Of a DNA stretch of 17,731 bases, positions 7,225-14,137 are shown piece after piece; position 1 is the stretch's first letter, and the number at the start of each line of letters is the position of its first letter. The stretch lies in the NCBI GenBank assembly GCA_903895005.1, contig CAITSH010000318.1, positions 1-17,731 on the forward strand, read 5' to 3'. Origin of the DNA: an uncultured Pseudomonadota bacterium (lineage in GTDB: Bacteria > Pseudomonadota > Gammaproteobacteria > Burkholderiales > SG8-39). Position numbers and translations under genes: made by a program. The notes under the pieces were generated by a model. The model made no database searches and was not told where the DNA came from. It saw nothing but the letters and a program-made list of their open reading frames with translations.

Positions 7225-7265
7225 ATCGGCTGGAAAGCCACGGCTGGCGCGGGTTTCCAGCCGAT
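7225..7265. repeat. 41-bp palindromic intergenic element, copy B
   Basis: Arms ATCGGCTGGAAA (7225-7236) and TTTCCAGCCGAT (7254-7265) are perfect inverted repeats around a 17-nt centre, with an inner GCCA/TGGC hairpin (7237-7240 with 7245-7248). It lies 28 bases after the SDR stop and ahead of the next Bug gene, with no T-run. Confidence 0.85.
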
Positions 7266-7330
7266 TGGCGGCCGCCCTGCGGTCGAAAAATCATGACAAC
7301 AGTAAGGACGTTAAAAAAAGAGGAGTGGGC

Positions 7331-8302
7331 ATGAGATTGCGTTGTTGGTTACGGTTCCCGATCGCGGCTGCGGCAAGCCTGGTTTTTGCACTCCACGCAT
7401 ACGGGCAGGACTATCCGTCCAAGCCGGTGCGGCTGGTTGTTCCTTATGCCGCAGGCGGCGGCGGTGACATTGTCGCCCGCGTCGTTGCAGAGAAGCTGCA
7501 GGCCCGACTGGGGCAGAACGTCATCGTCGAGAACCGCGTCGGTGCAGGCGGTAACGTCGGGTCCGAGTCGGTGCTTCGCGCCACGCCGGATGGCTACACA
7601 TTGATGCTCACGCCGCAGGGGCCCCTGGTCGTCAACAAGGCCTTGTATCCGAAGCTGTCTTACGATCCGGACACGTTGCTGCCCGTTTCATTGGTGGCCG
7701 CGGCATACGGCGTACTGGTGGTGCACCCCAAGGTGCCGGCGGCCAGCGTGCAACAGTTGATCGCACTGGCCAAGGCCAACCCGGACAAACTCAATTACGG
7801 CTCGTCCGGGACCGGGACGACGGCACACCTGGCGGCCGAACTTTTCAAGTCGGCTGCCGATGTGAAAATCGTCCATGTTCCCTACAAGGGGACGGGGCCG
7901 GCGCTGATGGACTTGCTCGCCGGGCAGGTGGATGTCATGTTCACCGAAGTCTCGGCCGCCGGCGCGTATATCCGCGATGGCAGGCTGCGTGCGCTTGCGG
8001 TTGGCGGTGAAAAAGCCAATCCCTTGTTGCCCGGCGTGGTGAGTCTGTCTGAAACCCTTCCGGGCATGGTGGTCATGACCTGGTACGGACTGGTTGCACC
8101 ACCGGGAACACCCGCCGCGATCGTCAACAAACTCTCGGTTGCGGTTTCCGATGTGGTGAAACAGCCCGACACGATCAAGCGCATGGGGGAGTTGGGCGTG
8201 GTGGGCATCGGCGGATCGCCCGCGGAGCTGGCTGTTTTCATGAAGCAAGAGCGCGAGCGCTGGGGCAAGGTGGTGCGCGAGACCGGCGCCAAGGCAGAGT
8301 AA
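7331..8302 (+). CDS. Bug/TctC-family periplasmic substrate-binding protein (2)
   Basis: A 323-residue orphan TTT receptor. The start at 7331 has AGGAG (7321-7325) 5 bases ahead and opens a clean Sec signal: MRLRCWLRF, a hydrophobic run, then HAYG with cleavage before QDYPSKPVRL. Binding-site landmarks are VVPYAAGGGGDIVARVV, NRVGAGGNVGSESV, TPDGYTLM and IVHVPYKGTGPALMDLLAG. The longer frame from 7265 begins inside palindromic element B and is rejected. Gene order (SDR, receptor, extradiol dioxygenase) suggests it imports or senses an aromatic acid or a breakdown product. It is clearly diverged from the receptor at 5290-6273, so it is not a recent duplicate. Confidence 0.95.
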   Translation: MRLRCWLRFPIAAAASLVFALHAYGQDYPSKPVRLVVPYAAGGGGDIVARVVAEKLQARLGQNVIVENRVGAGGNVGSESVLRATPDGYTLMLTPQGPLVVNKALYPKLSYDPDTLLPVSLVAAAYGVLVVHPKVPAASVQQLIALAKANPDKLNYGSSGTGTTAHLAAELFKSAADVKIVHVPYKGTGPALMDLLAGQVDVMFTEVSAAGAYIRDGRLRALAVGGEKANPLLPGVVSLSETLPGMVVMTWYGLVAPPGTPAAIVNKLSVAVSDVVKQPDTIKRMGELGVVGIGGSPAELAVFMKQERERWGKVVRETGAKAE

Positions 8303-8320
8303 GCGGCGATATATTGCCGG

Positions 8321-8370
8321 TGGCTGGAAATGCCCGTCTGGTGCGGGTTTTCAGCCATCGGATGTTTTTT
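8321..8370 (+). terminator. Palindromic element copy C, terminator-like, after Bug gene 2
   Basis: TGGCTGGAAA (8321-8330) pairs with TTTTCAGCCA (8348-8357) with one G-T pair. The centre is again 17 nt, and CCCG/CGGG (8333-8336 with 8344-8347) continues the stem. Six T residues follow at 8365-8370. It is the most diverged of the three copies and the only one with a T-run, so it may end or attenuate the transcript. Confidence 0.6.
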
Positions 8371-8503
8371 GTCCGCGATCCGGTTGCGACTGCGGCAGTG
8401 CACTTTTGATCTGGGTCAACACCCTCGCGGTAATGCTGCCTGACACTGGTGGCGCCAGAAGGCGTCCGGATTTCACCGGCGCCACCATCGTGAGGAGACC
8501 GGC

Positions 8504-9442
8504 ATGATTCGTTCGCTGCAGTGCGTTGCGCTGAGTGTTCCCAGTGTTGAGCAGGGGACGGCCTTTTACACCACGATGGGACTGGAATCGCGACAGCAGG
8601 GCGATAGCGTGGTACTGCGCTGCGCCGGCCGCGACCAGGACCAGTTGCACCTGGTGCCCGGCGAGGCCAAAGGCATTGCCTGGGTGTCCTGGGGCGTGGC
8701 CGATGGCGAGATGGCCGGCGCCCAAGCCGCACTGACACAGGCCGGCGTGAAGTTCTTACGCCCGCCCAAGGATGCACCCTCGGAGGGGCTCTGGTTTCGT
8801 GACCCGGACGGTGTGCTCGTCAACCTGTGCGTTGCCATCGCCGCACAACAAACCCGGCCGGCGGTTGAAATCAACAATCCCGGACAGCAGTACTTCCGGC
8901 TCGGGCGCCGCGGTGCGCCGCATCGCGATATTGACGCGCGTCCTCGCAAGCTGGGACACCTGCTGAAATTCTCGACCGACGTCAATCGTGACGTGAACTT
9001 CTACACCGGCTTACTGGGCATGAAACTGTCCGATCGCATCGGCGACAAGGAGGTGGCGTTTTTACGCTGTGGTGGTGACAGCGACCATCACACTCTCGCC
9101 ATCGCACTTAGCGAAAAATCAGGTCTGCACCACCTGTCATGGGAGATGGGCAACCTCGACCAGTTGCAGCTTTGCGCCGAGCGCATGATCGGCGCCGGCT
9201 ACAAGGATGCCTGGGGCGTTGGGAGGCATATCTACGGTTCCAATTACTTTCATTACGTGCGCGATCCCTGGATGGGATTGTGCGAGTTCTACTGGGACAT
9301 CGATTTTATTCCCGAGAACGCAGACTGGGAGGTGCAGGTCGCCGACGCTTCGGGGGAGGAATTGCACAAGAGCCTTTACCAGTGGGCCTCTGTGCCACCG
9401 CCCGAGGATTTTCTGGTGAATTTCGAGCGCCAGGCCGTCTAG
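8504..9442 (+). CDS. Type I extradiol dioxygenase-like protein, two VOC domains
   Basis: A 312-residue protein with the two-domain layout and length of 2,3-dihydroxybiphenyl/catechol 2,3-dioxygenases, which cleave catechols next to the diol using Fe(II). The N-terminal VOC domain (1-115) ends in GLWFRDPDGVLVNLCVA. The catalytic C-terminal domain starts at KLGHLLKFSTDVNRDVNFY. The ligands match BphC by order and spacing: H152 and H210 (GLHHLSWEM) with E261 (GLCEFYWDID) as metal triad; H196 (SDHHTLAIA), H242 (GRHIYGSNYFHYVRDP) and Y251 as second-shell residues. It therefore looks catalytically competent; the substrate is unknown. GAGGAG (8492-8497) lies 6 bases before the ATG. It follows a Bug gene and precedes a small VOC gene on the same strand. 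Confidence 0.88.
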   Translation: MIRSLQCVALSVPSVEQGTAFYTTMGLESRQQGDSVVLRCAGRDQDQLHLVPGEAKGIAWVSWGVADGEMAGAQAALTQAGVKFLRPPKDAPSEGLWFRDPDGVLVNLCVAIAAQQTRPAVEINNPGQQYFRLGRRGAPHRDIDARPRKLGHLLKFSTDVNRDVNFYTGLLGMKLSDRIGDKEVAFLRCGGDSDHHTLAIALSEKSGLHHLSWEMGNLDQLQLCAERMIGAGYKDAWGVGRHIYGSNYFHYVRDPWMGLCEFYWDIDFIPENADWEVQVADASGEELHKSLYQWASVPPPEDFLVNFERQAV

Positions 9443-9801
9443 CGCATGCGCTTTGCGATGCGCGTGTGAAAGCGATCGTGCAGCGCGAATGGCCGCAAGC
9501 ACTGGAGCCGTTCGTGGCACGACGCCGCCGGCAGGCCATCGTAACAAGCAAATGCAAGCTTCCCATCAGTGCACCCTCCAGTGGTTGCAGGGGCGAATTG
9601 ACGCGTTGCCGCTGTAGCCGGCGTTGGAATATCAGCTCGCGCGACACGATCTGCGAGAAGAGGCCGCCGCACGGCCGCCTGCATTTATTGCCAGCTCGTG
9701 ATCGCCACCTGCGGGTCCGGGCATGAGCTGATAAAGTCCGCCTTCGCGCAGGCAGCGGTTTCCACGGCCCTGGCGCGGCAACCTTTTGAGAGGGAATCTC
9801 C
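9443..9801. other. Intergenic region with a hairpin, no gene recognised
   Basis: This 359-base stretch holds no frame with recognisable family motifs; the open frames are short, Arg- and Cys-rich and start inside neighbours. At its left edge, GCGCAT (9442-9447) pairs with ATGCGC (9458-9463), with a further CGC/GCG inside. That stem-loop sits right at the stop of the dioxygenase gene and has no T-run. AGGGA at 9791-9795 is the ribosome binding site of the next gene. Confidence 0.5.
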
Positions 9802-10200
9802 ATGATAAAACTGCGGCATTTCGCCATCGTCGTTCGGGATCTTGAGAAGGCGGCGACGTTCTATGAGGGTGTTTTCGAACTAAAGCGGGTCGGCCAGGAG
9901 ACCCTGGACTTTGCTTCGGCAATTTACCTGTCGGATGGCACGATTAATCTTGCGCTATTGAATTACCACGGCAAACGCGGTTCCGGTCTTGATGATGCCA
10001 AGAGTTTCGTCGGCGCCCATCATTTCGGATTTCAGGTCGACGACATCGCAGCGGTGCAGTCACGGATAGAGGCCGCGGGCGGGACTTTTTTCTTTGATCT
10101 CGGGGAGGATCAGGAAAAGGAGAACTTCGAGAGAAAGTTCAAGGACCCGGACGGGATAATTTTCGACATCTCGAAGAAGGGATGGATGGGCACGAGCTAG
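9802..10200 (+). CDS. Small VOC-family protein (lactoylglutathione lyase-like)
   Basis: A 132-residue single VOC domain. It opens MIKLRHFAIVVRDLEKAATFYEGVF (H6 as possible first ligand). The second half has HHFGFQVDDI (H73/H74) and ends KFKDPDGIIFDIS. Most metal-binding relatives have Glu in the last motif (DPDG..xEL); here Asp122 stands in that place, so metal binding may differ or be lost. AGGGA lies 6 bases before the ATG. It is the last plus-strand gene of the SDR/Bug/dioxygenase group, 359 bases downstream of the dioxygenase, so co-transcription is possible but not certain. The substrate cannot be named. Confidence 0.85.
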   Translation: MIKLRHFAIVVRDLEKAATFYEGVFELKRVGQETLDFASAIYLSDGTINLALLNYHGKRGSGLDDAKSFVGAHHFGFQVDDIAAVQSRIEAAGGTFFFDLGEDQEKENFERKFKDPDGIIFDISKKGWMGTS

Positions 10201-10533
10201 TCACATAGCGCAACTACTGCGTACTGCGGATGGGTTTTCTGTTGTCCGCTCGTATTTGACATTGAAATTCCGGCCTGCGAAAAAGGCTGAATTTAAGGCA
10301 GGCTCCGCCCTAACCGTGCGGCGGGTGCTGCCTCCCGGTACCAGTGGTCGCCCAATCTACATGCGCGGCCCCTCCATCTTTGGCGGCGTTAGATAGTCGG
10401 CCGCTCCGTGCTCTGTTCGTTGGCGCACTGACACGCATTGATGCCGTGGCAATACTGGGCCCCTTACCCCGGCGCACCGGAACGCGAACGAACGCGAACA
10501 TTTTGAAACTGCGCCGCCACAAACGGGGGTTGC
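10201..10533. other. Intergenic region with a 10-bp tandem repeat
   Basis: No gene is recognisable in these 333 bases. GAACGCGAAC occurs twice in tandem at 10480-10499, about 35 bases ahead of the HD-GYP start, and could be a paired regulator site. GGGGG (10525-10529) is the likely ribosome binding site. No convincing promoter pair was found. Confidence 0.45.
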
Positions 10534-11991
10534 ATGGTCAAAACTACGGACACAGCCCTTTCGCCACCCATTGCCGCTGCTGCAAATGCGCTCGGGGATC
10601 TGGCGCGCGAAGCGGTTCGCATCTCCGATCTTGCCCGTGAGGCCCTGCGCATATCCGAGGGGCGGTATCGTCGCCTGTTCGAGACTGCGCAGGACGGCAT
10701 TCTTCTCCTGAACGCCGAAACGGCGCAGATTGAGGATGTGAACCCATATCTGATCGACATGCTGGGGTACTCGCACGAGGAGTTCCTCGGCAAGAAAATA
10801 TGGGAGGTGGGGCCGTTCGCGGATATTGGGCAAAGCAAGGAAATGTTCGCCGAACTGCAGACGGAGGGCTACGTGCGTTACGAGGGGCTCCCGCTCAAGA
10901 CAAAAGCAGGCGCCCGCGTGCAGGTGGAATTCGTCAGCAACACCTATGACTGCGAGGGGATCAAGGTCATTCAATGCAATATCCGCGACATAACCGAGCG
11001 CAAGGAAGCTGAACGCAAGCTCATTGAAAGTGAAGGGCGCTTTCGAGCGGTTATTGAACAATCCATCGTGGCGATATTCGTGATCCGGGACGGAAAGATT
11101 GTTTACGTAAATCCGCGCATGCGGGAAATGTTTGGTTACAAGCCTGAAGAGGTGTTTGATCCGGATCTTCTGTCGCACGTAAAGGAGTCGGATTGGCCGA
11201 TGGTCACGGACCAGATCCGGCGGCACGCTGATGGCGAAGGCGAGGCGGCCTATTCGCTCATTGCCAGGAGCAGGGATGGCGCCGAGTTTGCGTTTGGCAT
11301 CCATGCCGCGCGGGCGATATACGAGAACGAGCCGGCGATCATTGCGATCGGACAGGACATCAGCGAAAGACTGCGCGCAGCAGAGGTCGCCAAGCAGTTT
11401 GTCGATCGGCTGCAAAAGGCGATGCGTTGCACCATCGATCTTGTTTCAATCATTGGTGAAATACGCGATCCCTACACCCACGGGCACGAGCGGCGCGCGG
11501 GCGAGCTTGCGTCGGCGATCGGCGTCGAAATGGAACTGGACGGGGATCGAGTCGAAGGACTGAGAGTCGCCGGTCACATGCACGACGTGGGAAAAATCAG
11601 CGTTCCTGCCGAGATACTGTCCAAGCCGACAAAATTGTCATCCCTTGAGTTCAAATTGGTCATGGCGCACGCGCAGCAGGGATATGAAATCCTGAAGGGG
11701 CTCGAATTTCCTTGGCCCGTGGCCCAGGTCGCCCTGCAGCACCACGAACGGCTTGATGGAAGCGGTTACCCGCAGGGTCTCAAGGGGGATGCCATCATCC
11801 CGGAAGCCCGCATCATGGCCGTCGCGGACGTGGTCGAGGCGATGTCGTCGCACAGGCCTTACAGACCCGCGATCGGCGTGGAAAAGGCGCTGGAGGAGAT
11901 TGAACGCGGACGCGGCACTATTTACGATCCGGTCGCAACGGATGCATGTTTGCGGCTGTTTCGGGAAAAGGCGTACACGATCTGCACCTAG
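10534..11991 (+). CDS. PAS-PAS-HD-GYP cyclic-di-GMP phosphodiesterase
   Basis: A 485-residue soluble signalling protein with no membrane segment. A short helical linker (residues 22-41) is a 10-residue tandem repeat, DLAREAVRIS then DLAREALRIS. PAS 1 spans about 42-160 (YRRLFETAQDGILLLN; ends CNIRDITERKEAERKL). PAS 2 spans about 166-283 (FRAVIEQSIVAIFVI; ends GQDISERLRAAE). The HD-GYP domain follows: DPYTHGHERR (312-321), HMHDVGKISVPAEIL with the HD pair H350-D351, and HHERLDGSGYP (403-413). Metal-site and GYP motifs are intact, so c-di-GMP hydrolysis is expected. The signal sensed by the PAS domains is unknown. A terminator follows the stop at once. The next plus-strand gene encodes a degenerate EAL protein. 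Confidence 0.95.
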   Translation: MVKTTDTALSPPIAAAANALGDLAREAVRISDLAREALRISEGRYRRLFETAQDGILLLNAETAQIEDVNPYLIDMLGYSHEEFLGKKIWEVGPFADIGQSKEMFAELQTEGYVRYEGLPLKTKAGARVQVEFVSNTYDCEGIKVIQCNIRDITERKEAERKLIESEGRFRAVIEQSIVAIFVIRDGKIVYVNPRMREMFGYKPEEVFDPDLLSHVKESDWPMVTDQIRRHADGEGEAAYSLIARSRDGAEFAFGIHAARAIYENEPAIIAIGQDISERLRAAEVAKQFVDRLQKAMRCTIDLVSIIGEIRDPYTHGHERRAGELASAIGVEMELDGDRVEGLRVAGHMHDVGKISVPAEILSKPTKLSSLEFKLVMAHAQQGYEILKGLEFPWPVAQVALQHHERLDGSGYPQGLKGDAIIPEARIMAVADVVEAMSSHRPYRPAIGVEKALEEIERGRGTIYDPVATDACLRLFREKAYTICT

Positions 11992-11993
11992 TT

Positions 11994-12013
11994 AAAGCCG
12001 AACGACGGCTTTT
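11994..12013 (+). terminator. Rho-independent terminator of the HD-GYP gene
   Basis: AAAGCCG (11994-12000) pairs perfectly with CGGCTTT (12006-12012) around a 5-nt loop, ending in TTTT. It starts 2 bases after the stop codon. Confidence 0.7.
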
Positions 12014-12049
12014 GTCCCTAAGGCGAAATAAGTGCTCGGGTACAAATAC

Positions 12050-12086
12050 AAACGCCACCCGGCAAAGCGGAGTGGCGTTTTCTTTT
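12050..12086. terminator. Second, bidirectional terminator
   Basis: AAACGCCAC (12050-12058) pairs with GTGGCGTTT (12072-12080), and CCG/CGG (12059-12061 with 12068-12070) extends it past one bulged A. TTTTCTTTT follows on the plus strand. Read on the minus strand it comes directly after the tRNA-like CCA end at 12089, as expected for the terminator of that RNA. Confidence 0.75.
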
Positions 12087-12088
12087 GT

Positions 12089-12116
12089 TGGTGGGGCGGG
12101 CGGAATTGAACCGCCG
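12089..12116 (-). ncRNA. tRNA-like 3' end, resembling the end of tmRNA (partial)
   Basis: Read on the minus strand: a perfect 5-bp T-stem GGCGG/CCGCC around TTCAATT (the TTCRANY T-loop pattern), then CGCCCC, A and CCA, then a terminator. Upstream GCGCGAC also recalls the GCGGAC before the T-arm of Burkholderia tmRNA. T-stem differences from that recalled sequence are paired changes, so the fold is kept. The acceptor strand has 6 bases rather than 7. I find no 5' partner (GGGGCG... with TTCGACG) and no ANDE-type tag within 400 bases upstream or after the CCA, so this is neither a whole tRNA nor an evident one-piece or permuted tmRNA. It may be a displaced 3' end left by an island insertion. 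Confidence 0.4.
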
Positions 12117-12230
12117 TCGCGCCATCGATATAGACCCGATTTACAGCGCGGGTTCGCATCAGCTTACGCTTGATCGGGCATAAACCCGACACCGATAAAG
12201 CGGCATTTCAGGAACTGAGTCCAAACGCGA

Positions 12231-13886
12231 GTGATGATTGGCCGGGGATTGATCATTGGCTATGCGCGTTGGGAGACAGTCAGCGGCATGCTGCGACGGC
12301 AATACTTCGCGAACCCGACCACCACCGGATTTTCCATGGATATGACCCTAGGCAAGACTTCGTCCGAAATTGAGTTCCCGACTCAGATGGGCCTGCTAAG
12401 CGTCTTGAAGCCCTACATAGCCGTAGTCGCCGTGACGATTACCGGCACCATCCTTGTCGTGGCCATTTACTACACGCTGCTTGACCTTGCCTGGATCGCC
12501 TTTCTCGGCGGTATCCTGGTTGCCTCCATCCTTGCGATGTCGACGCAGGCGACCCGGGTCGCACTTAGCTCGGAGGAAACCGCCGGGAAGCTCACCCTCT
12601 CCAAGTACCTCCTCGGAAAGGAGATGGCTCTGCGAGAGGGGCTTGATTCGCAACTCGCCGTCGCCAAGGGACGGCTCCATTATTCGGATGAAATGCTTCC
12701 GGCGATGCTCGCCTTCGTGGGCACCGGTACACGATACCAGTACTACAACCGAGCCTTCCGGAACTGGGTGGGGATGCCCAGCGACCGTATGGACGGCCAT
12801 CACATGCGCGAGGTGCTCGGCCGGACCGCATTCGCGGAGATCGAGCCATACGTACTGGAAGCGGAGTCTGGGCGCATGGTCCGCTATGAACGGACACAGA
12901 TGACGCCCGATGGCCGGTCGGTAAGGCTCGCGGTGCAGTTCCTGCCGCAGGTCGGTGGCGACGGGACACTATCGGGTTTTCATGTGGTGATGACCGATAT
13001 CACCGCCATCTGGGGCGAAGCACGACCCAAGGGGCCAGACCCTGTCTCACACGACGACCCTGAAGAGTCCGCGGCGGCTGCCTGGAACAAAGCGAGAAAA
13101 AGCGTGCTCGCAGCGATCAACGGCGACGAATTTGCTCTGTTCTGCCAGCGCATCACTTCCGTTGCAAAAGGCGGTCCGGTACCCGATCTTCATGAGGTGC
13201 TCATCCGCCTGCGCGAGGAGGAAAGCGGTCATATTCCTCCGGGTGCCTTCTTCGCGCTCGCCGAGGAGTATGGCTTGCTCCCGCAACTCGACCGCTGGGT
13301 GTTCGAGCACGTATTCCAGTGGATGGTCAGCCCGGTTGGCGTGCAAACTGTGCTCGCTGGCGAGTTGTACTTCATCAACGTGGCCCCGGCGACGCTAAGC
13401 GATCCCGGGTTTCCCGATTTTGTCGAACTCCACCTGCGGATGACAGGCGCCGCCGGACATTCGGTGTGCATCGAGATCTGCGAAGCGGACCTGATCCAGC
13501 ACGAGGGCGACGCGGTGGCCTTTGTTCGAAAAATCCGGGAACACGGTTGCAAAATCGCCATCAGCGGCTTCAGCCACAATCGGCTGGCGATGCGAATCCT
13601 GAGGCTCATTCAGGTGGACTTTCTCAAGATCGACGGCAGTATCGTGCGTCAGGTCGCCACCTACCCGGTGCAGTTCAACAAGGTCGTCGCCATCGCGCGA
13701 CTCGCAAAAAATATCGGCGTGCTCACCATCGCCGAGATGGTCGAGGACTCGCAGACCGTGGGTATTCTGGGAGATGCGGGCGTGGATTACGCGCAGGGCT
13801 TTGGCATCGCGGTGCCAAAGCGGCTGGAGGATGTCGTGCCGTTCAGTCGGGCCTCGCCGGATTCATCACCCCGTCGCGCTGCATGA
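12231..13886 (+). CDS. Membrane-anchored PAS-EAL protein with degenerate EAL domain
   Basis: Up to 551 residues. Two membrane helices span about 58-103 (YIAVVAVTITGTILVVAIYY and AWIAFLGGILVASILAM). A helical linker leads to a PAS_4-type domain at about 151-260 (YQYYNRAFRNWVGMPSDRM). The EAL domain is about 290-540, with no GGDEF. EAL reads EVL (322-324), keeping the Glu. FINVAP (381-386), EICE (415-418), FLKIDGSIV (464-472) and AEMVED (501-506) are recognisable. The DDFG loop, which supplies metal-binding aspartates, is SGFS (445-448), so phosphodiesterase activity is unlikely; c-di-GMP binding or a non-catalytic role is more likely. The start is unsure: 12231 GTG, 12234, 12336 or 12387 ATG, none with a good ribosome binding site. 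Confidence 0.88.
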   Translation: MMIGRGLIIGYARWETVSGMLRRQYFANPTTTGFSMDMTLGKTSSEIEFPTQMGLLSVLKPYIAVVAVTITGTILVVAIYYTLLDLAWIAFLGGILVASILAMSTQATRVALSSEETAGKLTLSKYLLGKEMALREGLDSQLAVAKGRLHYSDEMLPAMLAFVGTGTRYQYYNRAFRNWVGMPSDRMDGHHMREVLGRTAFAEIEPYVLEAESGRMVRYERTQMTPDGRSVRLAVQFLPQVGGDGTLSGFHVVMTDITAIWGEARPKGPDPVSHDDPEESAAAAWNKARKSVLAAINGDEFALFCQRITSVAKGGPVPDLHEVLIRLREEESGHIPPGAFFALAEEYGLLPQLDRWVFEHVFQWMVSPVGVQTVLAGELYFINVAPATLSDPGFPDFVELHLRMTGAAGHSVCIEICEADLIQHEGDAVAFVRKIREHGCKIAISGFSHNRLAMRILRLIQVDFLKIDGSIVRQVATYPVQFNKVVAIARLAKNIGVLTIAEMVEDSQTVGILGDAGVDYAQGFGIAVPKRLEDVVPFSRASPDSSPRRAA

Positions 13887-13902
13887 CTTACATCGTCCAT
13901 GA

Positions 13903-13916
13903 CCCCTTAAAAGGGG
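13903..13916. repeat. Short inverted repeat after the EAL gene
   Basis: CCCCTT-AA-AAGGGG, 6-base arms with a 2-base centre, 17 bases after the EAL stop. As RNA it folds as CCCCT/AGGGG with a 4-nt loop. With no T-run it is at best a weak terminator; it could be an operator upstream of the dehydrogenase. Confidence 0.35.
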
Positions 13917-14038
13917 GCACAGCAGCGTTTCGACGTTGGCCATCCCAGGCGTTTCGAAGCGAAGCGGTCGTTCAAGCGAAATGACCAGGACGACTTGTTT
14001 GCCTAGCCGTACAGACCGCCGCCGCGAACGCCGATATG

Positions 14039-14067
14039 TTGACCTGCTTGCCTCCGGACGCACTAAT
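14039..14067 (+). promoter_or_regulatory. Candidate promoter of the alcohol dehydrogenase gene
   Basis: TTGACC (14039-14044), a 17-base spacer, then ACTAAT (14062-14067). The -35 is good but the -10 is poor (4 of 6). It lies about 70 bases before the start codon. Confidence 0.35.
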
Positions 14068-14137
14068 CAAGAACAAAGGCATTCGCGAGACGCCGCAATC
14101 GCATTCACGAACGCTCAACCTGCACAGGATTACCACT

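Noticed and set aside
5951..7241. Long minus-strand frames (309 and 273 codons) opposite the SDR gene
   Set aside because: The plus strand encodes a complete SDR with all catalytic residues; the antisense frames carry no motif and are kept open by high GC.
9443..9801. A decayed gene or transposase fragment in the gap between the dioxygenase and the small VOC gene
   Set aside because: No frame on either strand gave a recognisable motif; the stretches are Arg-rich, as expected from random GC-rich DNA.
12089..12180. A complete tRNA gene
   Set aside because: The T-arm and CCA are present, but no 5' acceptor strand, D-arm or anticodon arm can be formed upstream.
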